Positions 9,311 through 18,985 of a stretch of DNA of 64,000 bases are shown piece by piece. Origin of the DNA: Paenibacillus silviterrae (GTDB taxonomy: Bacteria > Bacillota > Bacilli > Paenibacillales > NBRC-103111); contig NZ_JASKUT010000001.1 in assembly GCF_030167925.1 (NCBI RefSeq), positions 868,001-932,000 of the forward strand. The letters are read 5' to 3'. The position numbers were made by a program, and so were the translations under genes. Position 1 is the stretch's first letter. Each line of letters opens with the position of its first letter. The notes under the pieces were generated by a model. It had not been told where the DNA came from, ran no database searches, and worked only from the letters and a program-made list of their open reading frames with translations.

Positions 9311-10699
9311 ATGGAGCATCCGAAAAACTACAGCGGCCGGCAGGTCGTCATCTTGGGTCTTGCACGCAGCGGTGTCGCTGTAGCTAAGCTATTCTACGAG
9401 ATGGGCGCCGCCGTGACCGTGAACGACAAAAAAGAGCGTCACTTGTGCCCTGAGGCCGATGAATTGACGGCCCTGGGTATTTCTGTTATATGCGGAGAGC
9501 ATCCGGAAGGGCTCGTCCATGAGGGGATTGCCTTGGTTGTCAAAAACCCGGGGATCCCTTATTCCATAGAGCCCGTTAAGCGCGCTCTGGCACTCGGCAT
9601 TGAAGTAGTCACCGAGGTTGAGGTGGCCTTCCATATTTGCAAGGCGCCGGTTGTGGGGATCACCGGGTCGAACGGCAAGACGACGACCACTACCCTGACA
9701 GGACTGATGCTGGAAGCCGGGGGCAAGAAGCCGATTGTGGCGGGCAATATCGGTAGAGCACTGACGGAGGCTGCTCTCGAGGCGGAACCGGACAACATCA
9801 TGGTGGTGGAGCTGAGCAGCTTTCAGCTGAAGGGAACACGCGATTTCGCTCCACGGATCGGGTGTCTTTTGAACATTTATGAGACGCATCTGGATTATCA
9901 CGGCACTATGGACGATTACATCGCTTCCAAAGCCAAGCTGTTTGCGAATCAAGCGGATACGGATACCGCCGTGCTGAACTGGGACGATTCGGTATGCCGC
10001 CAAGTCGCTGAGCAGGTGCAATCGTCCGTACTGCCGTTTTCCCTGAAGCAGCAGCTGGACTATGGAGTATATGTACACAACGGCAATATCGTATATAAAA
10101 ACAGGCAGGGGGATAGGATCCATATCCTTGTTGTAGAGGAGATGGGGATCCCAGGCAGCTTTAACGTGGAGAACGCGATGGCTGCCGCCGCGATGGCTCT
10201 AAGCTTAGGGGTTGCCCCGGAAGCGATTGCCGGCGTTCTTCGCGATTTCCGGGGAGTGGAGCACCGATTGGAATGTGTGGCGGTGAAGAACGAGGTCGCG
10301 TTTTACAACAATTCCAAGGCAACGAACCCTGTGGCTACGCTCAAGACGATTGAAGCCTTCAAGCAGGACATTATTCTGATTGCCGGCGGATTGGACCGCG
10401 GTTCGGACTATATGGAGCTTCTCCCGGCTTTTCAGGGGCAGGTCAAGGGCCTAGTAGCGCTGGGCGAGACGAAGGAAAAGCTGCGACGCGTAGCGGAGCT
10501 CGCAGGATTACAGTTCGTCAAAATCGTCGATACTGGAGAGCATGTACAGGATACCGTGCTGGAAGCGGTCCGATCGGCTTATGCGATGGCGAAGCCGGGA
10601 GATATCGTGCTGCTCTCGCCTGCGTGCGCCAGCTGGGACATGTTTTCATCCTATGAGGTGAGGGGAAGCATGTTTAAAGAGTCCGTGCATAACCTTTAA
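9311..10699 (+). CDS. murD: UDP-N-acetylmuramoyl-L-alanine--D-glutamate ligase
   Basis: MurD adds D-Glu to UDP-MurNAc-L-Ala in the cytosol. The 462-residue protein has an N-terminal Rossmann-like domain starting with VVILGLARSGVAVAKL, the P-loop [14 protein letters not shown], the motif NIYETHLDYHGTM and a C-terminal domain with SPACASWDMF. The length is normal. ATG start two bases after mraY. About 50 bp separate it from spoVE. Confidence 0.96.
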   Translation: MEHPKNYSGRQVVILGLARSGVAVAKLFYEMGAAVTVNDKKERHLCPEADELTALGISVICGEHPEGLVHEGIALVVKNPGIPYSIEPVKRALALGIEVVTEVEVAFHICKAPVVGITGSNGKTTTTTLTGLMLEAGGKKPIVAGNIGRALTEAALEAEPDNIMVVELSSFQLKGTRDFAPRIGCLLNIYETHLDYHGTMDDYIASKAKLFANQADTDTAVLNWDDSVCRQVAEQVQSSVLPFSLKQQLDYGVYVHNGNIVYKNRQGDRIHILVVEEMGIPGSFNVENAMAAAAMALSLGVAPEAIAGVLRDFRGVEHRLECVAVKNEVAFYNNSKATNPVATLKTIEAFKQDIILIAGGLDRGSDYMELLPAFQGQVKGLVALGETKEKLRRVAELAGLQFVKIVDTGEHVQDTVLEAVRSAYAMAKPGDIVLLSPACASWDMFSSYEVRGSMFKESVHNL

Positions 10700-10750
10700 A
10701 GAGGGGGGAACCAAGCCTCCCGATAATCAAAGGTTAGAGGTGTAGGCGCA

Positions 10751-11848
10751 ATGGTCAAAGCACGTTCGGCTCCAGACTTTCTTATGCTCGGCTCCACCTT
10801 GCTGCTGCTTGCGATCGGTGTTGTCATGGTATACAGCGCAAGTGCGGTCATGGCGCTCCGAGAGCACGGTGATGCGTTTTTCTATTTGAAACGGCAAGGG
10901 TTGTTCGCCGCTCTCGGTGTCGTCGCTATGTTCTTCACGATGAACACGGACTATGTCGTTTGGAAAAAGTATTCCAAGCTGCTGCTGCTCATCTGTTTTG
11001 TTTTTCTTGTTGCCGTGCTGATCCCCGGCATCGGCGTCGTGCGCGGAGGTGCGCGAAGCTGGCTGGGAATCGGCTCCTTCGGCATTCAGCCTTCCGAGTT
11101 CATGAAGATGGGCATGATCATGTTTCTGTCCAAATGGCTCTCGGAGGATCAGGGGAAGATTACCGATTTCACCAAAGGATTGCTGCCGCCGCTTGGATTG
11201 GTAGGACTAGCCTTCGGGCTCATCATGCTGCAGCCGGACCTCGGGACCGGTGCGGTGCTTGTCGGCGCTTCGCTGCTCATCATTTATACTGCGGGGGCTC
11301 GGTTGGTGCACCTGTCGTACTTTGGACTGGTCGGCTTGATCGGCTTTGTCGGGTTGATTATTGCTGCGCCGTACCGCTTGAAACGAATTACCGCCTTCCT
11401 GGACCCTTGGGAGGATCCGCTCGGAGCAGGCTATCAGGCCATTCAGTCGCTCTATGCGATCGGCCCCGGGGGCCTGGTCGGACTCGGTCTAGGGATGAGC
11501 CGCCAGAAGTACAGCTATTTGCCGGAGCCTCAAACGGACTTTATTTTTTCCATTATTGCGGAAGAGCTTGGGTTTATCGGCGGTTCTCTGGTGCTGGTGC
11601 TCTTTACTTTGCTTGTATGGCGCGGAATGAGGACGGCCATTACAGCGCCGGATACGTTCGGCAGTCTCCTGGCAGCGGGTATTGTCGGCATGATTGCCGT
11701 ACAGGTCATCATCAATATCGGTGTCGTCATCGGGATGTTCCCGGTTACCGGCATTACGCTGCCGCTGATCAGCGCAGGCGGCTCCTCGCTCACCCTGATG
11801 CTGACGGCTATCGGCATCCTTCTTAACATTTCCCGGTACTCGAGGTGA
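10751..11848 (+). CDS. spoVE: Stage V sporulation protein E (FtsW/RodA family glycosyltransferase)
   Basis: A polytopic SEDS-family protein of 365 residues with about ten membrane segments. SEDS proteins polymerise lipid II, and SpoVE does so for spore cortex with SpoVD. Visible signatures are the ARSWLGIGSFGIQPSEFMK loop, MLQPDLGTGAV, the conserved QTDFIFSIIAEELGFIG and the ending FPVTGITLPLISAGGSS. Position between murD and murG is that of spoVE in B. subtilis; FtsW proper is normally elsewhere in Bacilli, so SpoVE is favoured, but the sequence alone cannot exclude that this copy also serves as the vegetative FtsW. Separated from murG by only three bases. Confidence 0.9.
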   Translation: MVKARSAPDFLMLGSTLLLLAIGVVMVYSASAVMALREHGDAFFYLKRQGLFAALGVVAMFFTMNTDYVVWKKYSKLLLLICFVFLVAVLIPGIGVVRGGARSWLGIGSFGIQPSEFMKMGMIMFLSKWLSEDQGKITDFTKGLLPPLGLVGLAFGLIMLQPDLGTGAVLVGASLLIIYTAGARLVHLSYFGLVGLIGFVGLIIAAPYRLKRITAFLDPWEDPLGAGYQAIQSLYAIGPGGLVGLGLGMSRQKYSYLPEPQTDFIFSIIAEELGFIGGSLVLVLFTLLVWRGMRTAITAPDTFGSLLAAGIVGMIAVQVIINIGVVIGMFPVTGITLPLISAGGSSLTLMLTAIGILLNISRYSR

Positions 11849-11851
11849 ATT

Positions 11852-12934
11852 ATGCATACAAAAAAAATCATTTTTACCGGCGGCGGCTCCGCAGGCCATG
11901 TTACGCCGAACCTGGCGATCATGGCCAAGCTGAGGCCGCGGGGCTGGGACATGGAATACATCGGCTCTCGTGACGGGATTGAGAAAGAAATTATCGATCA
12001 GGAGGGCATTCCTTTCCATCATATCTCCTCCGGAAAGCTGCGGCGTTATTTTGATGTTAAAAATTTCAAGGACCCCATCAACGTGGTTAAAGGGGTGGCG
12101 GAGGCTTATCGCTTGCTTCGCCGCCTGAAGCCGGATCTTGTTTTCTCTAAGGGCGGCTTCGTTTCCGTCCCTGTCATTTTGGCGAGCTGGCTGAACCGGA
12201 TTCCGGTCATTGCCCATGAGTCCGACTTCACGCCGGGACTTGCCAACAAAATCTCCACGCCCTTCGCCTCTCGCGTTTGCGTCACCTTTCCTGAAACGCT
12301 GCGCTATCTCAAAAGCTCCAAAGGGGAGTGCACGGGCTTGCCTATCCGCGACCGGATTCTTGAAGGAAAACCGCTAAAGGGACTTACCCTTTGTGATTTT
12401 CATTCTCAGAAGCCGGTGTTGCTCGTTATGGGCGGTAGCCTGGGGGCGCAGGCGATTAACCGCATCATTCGGGAAGAACTCGATGCGCTGCTGGAGCGGT
12501 ATCAGATCATTCACATTTGCGGGAAAGGCCACGTGGACGCGGTATTTGAAGGCCGCAGAGGTTATAAGCAGTTCGAATATGTCAGCCAAGAGCTTCCCGA
12601 TCTGCTGGCCTGCGCGGATGTAGTCGTCTCCCGAGCGGGTTCTACCTCCATCTTCGAATTTTTGGCGCTGCAGAAGCCGATGCTGCTCATTCCGTTGTCG
12701 CTTCAAGCCAGCAGGGGAGATCAGATTCTCAATGCCAAATCTTTCCAACAACAAGGCTACTGCCGTGTCGTTCAAGAGGAGGAACTGAACGCAGCTGCGC
12801 TGCTGGAGGGCCTAGAGGCGCTTTATGACGGCCGGGACAGCTATCGGCGGCAAATGGCGGCCAGCCCTTACTTAAACGGCACGGATCGCATTGTAGAGCT
12901 GATAGAGGACCTTGCTTCAAGCTCCCGCAAGTGA
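11852..12934 (+). CDS. murG: UDP-N-acetylglucosamine--N-acetylmuramyl-(pentapeptide) pyrophosphoryl-undecaprenol GlcNAc transferase
   Basis: MurG converts lipid I to lipid II on the inner face of the membrane. The 360-residue protein has the N-terminal glycine-rich loop FTGGGSAGHVTPNLA, a second glycine-rich motif LLVMGGSLGAQAIN opening the C-terminal domain, and the donor-binding stretch VVSRAGSTSIFEFLAL. This is a standard GT-B enzyme of normal length. It is followed by a 200-bp stretch before murB in which no convincing gene is seen. Confidence 0.96.
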   Translation: MHTKKIIFTGGGSAGHVTPNLAIMAKLRPRGWDMEYIGSRDGIEKEIIDQEGIPFHHISSGKLRRYFDVKNFKDPINVVKGVAEAYRLLRRLKPDLVFSKGGFVSVPVILASWLNRIPVIAHESDFTPGLANKISTPFASRVCVTFPETLRYLKSSKGECTGLPIRDRILEGKPLKGLTLCDFHSQKPVLLVMGGSLGAQAINRIIREELDALLERYQIIHICGKGHVDAVFEGRRGYKQFEYVSQELPDLLACADVVVSRAGSTSIFEFLALQKPMLLIPLSLQASRGDQILNAKSFQQQGYCRVVQEEELNAAALLEGLEALYDGRDSYRRQMAASPYLNGTDRIVELIEDLASSSRK

Positions 12935-13136
12935 AAAATGCTATAGGCGATTGTCACACTATCTTCCGATTTCACATAAACTACACTATAACCGTGACAG
13001 ACCACCCGGCAGAGAGACGGAAAGCATCGAAAAGCCAAATAAAGAAAAAGCAAAGATGCTGACGGATCTTCGCGGTTTTCGGAAATATAATCCGCAAATC
13101 GGCCGCTTGGAGCGTTCTGTGAAGGAGGTTTTCCCA

Positions 13137-14042
13137 TTGCAACAGGTCATTTCTGAATTGCTCACCGGATCCTATGGCGAAGTCCGGCTGAATGAACCGC
13201 TCGCCCCTTATACCACTTGGAAAATCGGCGGACCTGCCGATGTGCTGCTGACTCCGCACGATAAGGTTCAGCTGGTGGAAGCGGTAAAGCTTCTGCATCG
13301 TCATCAAATCGGCTGGACGGTGCTGGGCAGAGGCTCCAACATGCTGATTACCGACAAAGGGATTCGGGGCATTGTGCTGAAGCTGGGCGATGCGCTCGAT
13401 ACGATCCGATTCGAGGGGGACACGGTTTATGCCGGTGGCGCTTATTCTTTTATTAAGCTATCCGTCATGGCCGGCAAGGAAGGACTGACCGGATTGGAGT
13501 TCGCGGGAGGCATCCCGGGAACGGTGGGAGGCGCCGTCTACATGAACGCCGGAGCGCACGGGTCGGATGTGTCGCGCATCTTACTGCAAGCTGAAGTGCT
13601 GCTCCCTGACGGGGAGTTGGTCATTATGAAGCAGGCGGACCTTGCTTATGCTTACCGTCATTCGCTGCTGCAATCGCAGCCTGGGATCGTAACGGAGGCC
13701 GTATTCCAGCTGGCCCCGGGCGATCGCAAGGAGATTGCTGCGGCTCTGGCAGCCAACAAGGATCGCCGGCTTCGCACCCAGCCGCTGCAAATGGCTTGCG
13801 CCGGAAGCGTCTTTCGCAATCCGGAAGGGCACTTCGCCGCCAAGCTGATTGAAGCAGCAGGCCTCAAGGGTCTTCGTGTCGGAGGCGCCGAGGTATCGCC
13901 GCTGCATGCCAACTTCATCGTTAACACCGGGCAAGCGTCAGCTCACGACGTGCTCAGCCTCATCGAACAAGTGAAATCCATCGTGAAGCAAACGTATGGC
14001 GTGGAGCTTGTACCAGAAGTTTTGGTGGTGGGAGAGCGCTAA
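13137..14042 (+). CDS. murB: UDP-N-acetylenolpyruvoylglucosamine reductase
   Basis: MurB reduces enolpyruvyl-UDP-GlcNAc to UDP-MurNAc using NADPH and bound FAD. Signatures include YTTWKIGGPAD, the FAD loop LGRGSNMLI, the motif EFAGGIPGTVGGAVYMNAGAHG and the C-terminal AGSVFRNPEG and HANFIVN. The frame is open back into murG, but the TTG at 13137 has a near-perfect GAAGGAGGT ribosome site and gives 301 residues, close to B. subtilis MurB, so the longer forms (for example from ATG 13056) are less likely. It precedes murA by 15 bp. Confidence 0.95.
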   Translation: MQQVISELLTGSYGEVRLNEPLAPYTTWKIGGPADVLLTPHDKVQLVEAVKLLHRHQIGWTVLGRGSNMLITDKGIRGIVLKLGDALDTIRFEGDTVYAGGAYSFIKLSVMAGKEGLTGLEFAGGIPGTVGGAVYMNAGAHGSDVSRILLQAEVLLPDGELVIMKQADLAYAYRHSLLQSQPGIVTEAVFQLAPGDRKEIAAALAANKDRRLRTQPLQMACAGSVFRNPEGHFAAKLIEAAGLKGLRVGGAEVSPLHANFIVNTGQASAHDVLSLIEQVKSIVKQTYGVELVPEVLVVGER

Positions 14043-14057
14043 ATCGGAGGTGGGATT

Positions 14058-15332
14058 TTGGAAAAGTTGGTTATCGAAGGCGGGAAACCTCTATCGGGAG
14101 CCATCAAAATTCACGGAGCGAAGAACGCTGCACTACCTATCCTGGCTGCCGCCATTATGGCGGAGGGCACAGTTACTTTAACCAATGTACCGGAATTGTC
14201 CGACATTGGAGTCATGCTCGGCATTCTGCGGAGCTTGGGGTGCGAGGCAGAACAGCAGGGGGATACGGTAACCCTTAACACCATGGGCATTCATCAGACC
14301 CATATTCCGGAGCATTTGATGAGCCAGATGCGGTCCTCGATCTTCCTTATGGGACCGCTGCTAGCGAGGCTGGGCCGCGTAGAGCTGTATCAGCCCGGCG
14401 GCTGTGCCATCGGCGAAAGAAAAATCGATCTGCATTTGAAGGGACTTAGCGCTCTTGGAGCGAAGATCGAAGAGACCGGCAGCAAAATCGTCTGTACGGC
14501 CGAGCAATTGCTCGGAGCGGAAATCGCACTTGATTTTCCGAGTGTAGGCGCCACGGAAAATATCATGATGGCGGCCGTCATGGCCAAAGGCATGACTACG
14601 ATCATAGGCGCAGCAAGAGAGCCGGAGATTCAGGATTTGCAGAACTTCCTGAACTCCATGGGTGCCAATATTATTGGAGCCGGAACGGACACGATTACGA
14701 TCGAAGGCGTAAAGGAATTGGCTCCTTGTACTTATCGCATTATTCCTGACCGGATTGTGGCGGGAACCATCATGATTGCCGCTGCGGTTACCAAAGGCAA
14801 TGTCACGCTGGAGCGGGTGAATCCGGCCCATTTGACCTCGGCGATTCATGTTCTGAAGCGTACGGGTGTTCAAATTGCGATTGACGGTGATATAATGAAT
14901 GTGAGCTGCTTGACCCGCCCCAAGGCGGTGGAGCGGATCATCACTTCGCCTCATCCGGCGTTTCCTACGGATTTGCAGTCGCAGATCATGGTTTTGCTCA
15001 GCTTGGCGGATGGCCTTAGCATCGTGAAGGAGACAGTGTTTGAAGGGCGCTTTAAACACGTTGATGAGCTTTCCCGTATGGGAGCGGATATTCGAGTGGA
15101 TTTGAACTCTGCCTTTATTCGCGGGGTGCCTAGATTGTACGGCGCTTCCGTAGAGGCTACCGACCTCCGTGCCGGAGCCGCGCTGGTCATTGCGGGACTG
15201 GCGGCCCAGGGCACGACGATCATCGATCAGATACATCATATCGACCGGGGCTACGACCGGATCGAGCTGATGCTTACCCAGCTGGGCGCGAAGATTCAAC
15301 GCTCCACGCCGGTGCAAACCGAGAAGCACTAA
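14058..15332 (+). CDS. murA: UDP-N-acetylglucosamine 1-carboxyvinyltransferase
   Basis: MurA carries out the first committed step of peptidoglycan synthesis, moving enolpyruvate from PEP to UDP-GlcNAc. The 424-residue EPSP-synthase-like protein has the N-terminal GAKNAALPILAA and the active-site loop PGGCAIGERKIDLH with Cys116, the residue attacked by fosfomycin. The start is TTG after CGGAGGTGGG. Low-GC Gram-positives often carry two murA paralogues; whether this is the main one cannot be told here. Its place between murB and divIB differs from B. subtilis and puts the whole UDP-MurNAc branch in this cluster. Confidence 0.96.
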   Translation: MEKLVIEGGKPLSGAIKIHGAKNAALPILAAAIMAEGTVTLTNVPELSDIGVMLGILRSLGCEAEQQGDTVTLNTMGIHQTHIPEHLMSQMRSSIFLMGPLLARLGRVELYQPGGCAIGERKIDLHLKGLSALGAKIEETGSKIVCTAEQLLGAEIALDFPSVGATENIMMAAVMAKGMTTIIGAAREPEIQDLQNFLNSMGANIIGAGTDTITIEGVKELAPCTYRIIPDRIVAGTIMIAAAVTKGNVTLERVNPAHLTSAIHVLKRTGVQIAIDGDIMNVSCLTRPKAVERIITSPHPAFPTDLQSQIMVLLSLADGLSIVKETVFEGRFKHVDELSRMGADIRVDLNSAFIRGVPRLYGASVEATDLRAGAALVIAGLAAQGTTIIDQIHHIDRGYDRIELMLTQLGAKIQRSTPVQTEKH

Positions 15333-15360
15333 TATTCCTACTTTATCCATATGAACATCA

Positions 15361-15416
15361 CCGCTGAAATATCCCTTTCCGTAACCGGAGGGGTATCAGC
15401 GGTTTACATATTTTTT
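15361..15416 (+). terminator. Possible intrinsic terminator or attenuator between murA and divIB
   Basis: CCGCTGA at 15361-15367 pairs exactly with TCAGCGG at 15396-15402. Further partial pairing lies inside (TATCCC with GGGGTA). After a short TTTACATA the DNA has a run of six Ts at 15411-15416. The stem is bulged and the T-run is displaced, so this may be a leaky terminator within the operon. Confidence 0.5.
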
Positions 15417-15434
15417 CCTCCAGGAGGACCCAGC

Positions 15435-16295
15435 ATGCAAGCCGAACGATTACCTGTTATGAAAGAGCCGAAGAAGCGGAACCGAAGCAGCCCGAAGCTG
15501 CTTGTTTTTCTGTTTGTCTTCTTTATCACGCTGCTGCTGGTGCTATTCTTTCAATCTACCTTAAGCAAGATTACTGAGGTGGAGATTAGCGGGCAGGAGC
15601 ATGTCTCTGTCGGCGAAATCGGACAAGCAGCCGCCGTACAGCCGGGAGATCATTTTTTTTCCGTATCCTCAAATGAAATCGAGAGCCGTATTAAGAGCTT
15701 GAGAATGATCGAGACGGTGACGGTTTCGAAGCATTTTCCAGGCAAAATTCAAATCGAGGTAAAGGAGTACCCGAAGGTCGCTTATCAGTTCAATGAGTCC
15801 GGCCAAGTGGAAGCGCTGCTCGCCGATGCCAGCGTTGTGAAGGTAACCGCGCTCGGGGCTGTCCTTGACATGCCGATCCTCTCTGGATGGCCTAAAGAGG
15901 ACGCCTCCGGGATGAAGGAGATGCTCTGCCGTGTAATGGGGCAGCTCCCCTCCGTACTGTTCGCCGACGTTTCCGAGATCAAGCCGGACCCTACCGCTTC
16001 GTATCCGGACAAAATTAAGATGTATACTCGCTCCCAATATGAGGTACAAACGACCATCGGATATTTACCTGAGAAAATGAAATATATGGAAAGCTATATT
16101 GCGAATCTTCGCGAGAACAAGGTGAAGGGCGGGATCCTCAGACTGCTGGAAACCGATTCCCACACCCCGTTTGAGGCAGAGCCGTCCAAAACGGATAATA
16201 AAGCCGCCGCTCCTTCGGGAAATGCAGGCTCAAGCAAGGAAACGAATCCGAATCAGACCTCGAATACTCCTGGCAATGGAACACAGAGAAATTAA
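15435..16295 (+). CDS. divIB: Cell division protein DivIB (FtsQ family)
   Basis: DivIB is a bitopic divisome protein that binds FtsL and DivIC. The 286-residue product has a basic N-terminus, one membrane segment (about 21-40), a POTRA domain from about residue 45 (EVEISGQEHVSVGEI) and a beta domain, then a tail of about 40 residues rich in Ser, Asn, Thr, Pro and Lys. An ATG exists 84 bases upstream in frame, but it lies within the possible terminator hairpin; the ATG at 15435 follows CAGGAGG and starts the usual basic N-terminus. The B. subtilis genes ylxW, ylxX and sbp that separate divIB from ftsA are missing here. Confidence 0.9.
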   Translation: MQAERLPVMKEPKKRNRSSPKLLVFLFVFFITLLLVLFFQSTLSKITEVEISGQEHVSVGEIGQAAAVQPGDHFFSVSSNEIESRIKSLRMIETVTVSKHFPGKIQIEVKEYPKVAYQFNESGQVEALLADASVVKVTALGAVLDMPILSGWPKEDASGMKEMLCRVMGQLPSVLFADVSEIKPDPTASYPDKIKMYTRSQYEVQTTIGYLPEKMKYMESYIANLRENKVKGGILRLLETDSHTPFEAEPSKTDNKAAAPSGNAGSSKETNPNQTSNTPGNGTQRN

Positions 16296-16474
16296 GGATT
16301 TACCACTACTCAATACTAGAAAATAATGATAGAATTGGAGCTATTGGTATATTTCCATGCACGAGTGAAAAAAATTGCAAAAAAAAGAGGGAAATGAAGA
16401 GCCGTGTTGAATAAGTACAGGAGGTTTTTACACCGAGGCTCATATCGAATAAAGGTCATAGGAGGTGCCACGGG

Positions 16475-17725
16475 TTGAGCAGCAATGACATCATTGTTAG
16501 TTTGGACATCGGTACATCCAAGGTTCGTGCTATTATTGGAGAAGTCGTTAACGGCGCCATTAATATAATTGGAGTAGGATCTGCCGACTCACAAGGAATA
16601 CGCAAGGGAGCTATCGTCGATATCGATCAGACGGTGCAATCCATTCGAAGTGCAATCGATCACGCGGAACGTATGGTAGGCATTCAGATTTCCGAGGTAT
16701 ATGTCGGGATATCGGGTAATCATATCGCTCTTCAGTCCAGTCATGGGGTAGTCGCAGTTGCCAACGAGGATCGCGAGATCGGAGATGACGATATCGAGCG
16801 CGTTATTCAAGCCGCCAGAGTCATTCCATTAGCACCGGAACGTGAAATCATAGGCGTAGTACCGAATCAGTATGTAGTGGATGGAACGGATCAAATTCAA
16901 GACCCCCGCAGTATGATTGGCGTACGGCTCGAAGTAGAGGCTACGATTGTAACCGGGACCAAGACGGCCATACATAATTTGCTGAGGGTAGTTGAAAAAT
17001 CGGGCTTAAAGGTCGCCGGCCTCATACTCATGTCGCTTGCGGCAGGACATATAGCCCTTTCCAAGGATGAGAAGGCTATCGGGACGGTGCTGGTCGATAT
17101 CGGCGCCGGGGCAACGACGATTGCCGTTTTTAACGAGAATAATATGGTTGCTACGACGACGCTGCCGATCGGCGGCGAATTTATCTCTAATGACATCGCT
17201 TATGGCTTGCGGACTCAGGCGGACATTGCCGAGAAAATCAAGCTAAAGTTCGGTTGCGCGGTAGTTGATCATGCGGCTGGCGATCAGGTATTTAAAGTCA
17301 ATCGAATCGGAAGCAATGTGGACAAGGAGTTCTCGCAGGTTGATTTGGCTAACATCATCGAACCGCGGGTTCAAGAAATATTTCATCTGATTCGGCAAGA
17401 GGTTGCCAGAATGGGATACGGCGACTTGCCCGGAGGTTATGTTCTGACAGGCGGTACGGTATCCATGCCGGGCATGCTTGCCATCGCTCAAGAGGAACTG
17501 GCTACTTCGGTGCGCATCGCCGTTCCGGATTATATCGGTGTTCGTGATCCGTCCTTTACTAGCGGCGTAGGCATTATTCAATATGCTACAAAATACTTGA
17601 GACATTCGAAGCAAAGCGGCAACACGAGAAGATCCGTTGCTAAGAAACCGTCGGGTTCCGATAACGATCAGCCGAAACAAACCATGGTGGAGCGCTTCAA
17701 AAATTGGATCAGTGAATTCATCTAA
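16475..17725 (+). CDS. ftsA: Cell division protein FtsA
   Basis: FtsA is an actin-like ATPase that ties FtsZ filaments to the membrane. The 416-residue protein begins VSLDIGTSKVRAIIGE (phosphate-1 loop), continues with the SHS2/1C insertion, the phosphate-2 loop VLVDIGAGATTIAVF and the adenosine motif YVLTGGTVSMPG. It ends with the amphipathic helix VERFKNWISEFI, the usual membrane-targeting sequence. The start is TTG after ATAGGAGGTG. The 180-bp region before it is AT-rich and may hold a promoter, which fits independent expression of ftsAZ, but no strong -35/-10 pair was found. Confidence 0.95.
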   Translation: MSSNDIIVSLDIGTSKVRAIIGEVVNGAINIIGVGSADSQGIRKGAIVDIDQTVQSIRSAIDHAERMVGIQISEVYVGISGNHIALQSSHGVVAVANEDREIGDDDIERVIQAARVIPLAPEREIIGVVPNQYVVDGTDQIQDPRSMIGVRLEVEATIVTGTKTAIHNLLRVVEKSGLKVAGLILMSLAAGHIALSKDEKAIGTVLVDIGAGATTIAVFNENNMVATTTLPIGGEFISNDIAYGLRTQADIAEKIKLKFGCAVVDHAAGDQVFKVNRIGSNVDKEFSQVDLANIIEPRVQEIFHLIRQEVARMGYGDLPGGYVLTGGTVSMPGMLAIAQEELATSVRIAVPDYIGVRDPSFTSGVGIIQYATKYLRHSKQSGNTRRSVAKKPSGSDNDQPKQTMVERFKNWISEFI

Positions 17726-17782
17726 ACACTTTGGTTATTGGACCGGGCAAGCTTGAAGCTAATTGAGGGGGAAGACTCTTAA

Positions 17783-18922
17783 ATGTTTGAATTTGATATG
17801 GACATGGACCTAATGGCCAAGATTAAGGTCATTGGCTGCGGCGGCGGCGGCAGCAACGCGGTGAACCGAATGATCGAAACCGGCGTGAAGGGCGTAGAAT
17901 TCATTACGGTGAACACGGATGCACAGGCGCTTCATTCCGCCAAGGCCGAGCAACGACTGCAGATTGGCGACAAGCTGACACGGGGACTTGGCGCAGGAGC
18001 GAATCCTGAAGTGGGTAAGAAGGCGGCGGAAGAGTCAAGAGAATTGATCTATAACGCACTGAAAGGTGCGGACATGGTCTTCGTAACAGCCGGTATGGGC
18101 GGAGGTACGGGGACGGGTGCTGCGCCGGTTATTGCAGAAATTGCCAAAGAATGCGGAGCTTTGACGGTTGGTGTCGTAACGCGGCCGTTCACCTTCGAAG
18201 GCCGCAAGCGGTCCCTGCAGGCGGATCAGGGGATTGCAGCTCTCAAAGAGAAGGTAGATACGCTGATCGTGATTCCTAACGATCGCTTGCTCGAGATCGT
18301 CGATAAGAAGACTCCGATGCTTGAAGCTTTCCGCGAAGCAGACAATGTACTTCGCCAAGGGGTACAAGGTATCTCCGACCTGATCGCCGTACCGGGTCTG
18401 ATCAACCTTGACTTCGCCGACGTGAAGACGATCATGACGGAGCGAGGCTCCGCGCTGATGGGAATCGGTGTTGCCAACGGTGAGAACCGTGCGGCGGAAG
18501 CGGCGAAGAAAGCCATCATGTCGCCGTTGCTCGAAACGTCCATTGACGGCGCTCGCGGCGTATTATTGAACATTACGGGCGGCGCGAACTTGTCCCTGTA
18601 TGAGGTGAACGAGGCTGCCGATATCGTTGCCTCCGCAGCCGATTCCGAAGTTAATATGATCTTCGGTGCGGTCATTGACGAGACACTCAAGGACGACATC
18701 AAGGTAACGGTTATCGCGACCGGCTTTGAGCATAAGAACCTCACGGCGCCGCCGATGCGCAAGCCTACAGGCACAAGCGCTACAAGCGGAAACGTACAGC
18801 AGGAAAGCTCGGATTCCCGTCTGAACAATCTTCGTCCGTTCGGAGGCAGCAACGGGCAGGGTGATCAGTTGGATATCCCGACGTTCCTTCGTAACCGCAA
18901 TCGCAACAATTTCGATAAGTAA
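17783..18922 (+). CDS. ftsZ: Cell division protein FtsZ
   Basis: FtsZ is the tubulin-like GTPase forming the Z ring. The 379-residue protein shows the first GTP loop [13 protein letters not shown], the tubulin signature [11 protein letters not shown], the T7 loop region [11 protein letters not shown], a variable linker after about residue 315 and a conserved C-terminal peptide [10 protein letters not shown] that binds FtsA and SepF, both encoded in this window. ATG start after GAGGGGGAAG. A terminator follows at once, so this is the last dcw gene. Confidence 0.98.
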   Translation: MFEFDMDMDLMAKIKVIGCGGGGSNAVNRMIETGVKGVEFITVNTDAQALHSAKAEQRLQIGDKLTRGLGAGANPEVGKKAAEESRELIYNALKGADMVFVTAGMGGGTGTGAAPVIAEIAKECGALTVGVVTRPFTFEGRKRSLQADQGIAALKEKVDTLIVIPNDRLLEIVDKKTPMLEAFREADNVLRQGVQGISDLIAVPGLINLDFADVKTIMTERGSALMGIGVANGENRAAEAAKKAIMSPLLETSIDGARGVLLNITGGANLSLYEVNEAADIVASAADSEVNMIFGAVIDETLKDDIKVTVIATGFEHKNLTAPPMRKPTGTSATSGNVQQESSDSRLNNLRPFGGSNGQGDQLDIPTFLRNRNRNNFDK

Positions 18923-18929
18923 TCATTTC

Positions 18930-18971
18930 AGCCTTCGGTTCTACTTTGGTAGATCGAGGGCTTTTGTTTTG
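18930..18971 (+). terminator. Intrinsic terminator after ftsZ
   Basis: AGCCTTCGGTTCTAC pairs, with one bulge and wobble pairs, with GTAGATCGAGGGCT, and the stem is followed by TTTTGTTTTGTT. It starts 8 bases after the ftsZ stop codon and ends the dcw transcript. Confidence 0.85.
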
Positions 18972-18985
18972 TTAGGGCAGAGCTA

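Noticed and set aside
12935-13136. Small gene between murG and murB
   Set aside because: Short frames exist but none has a ribosome site or recognisable sequence; the murB start at 13137 explains the only strong site.
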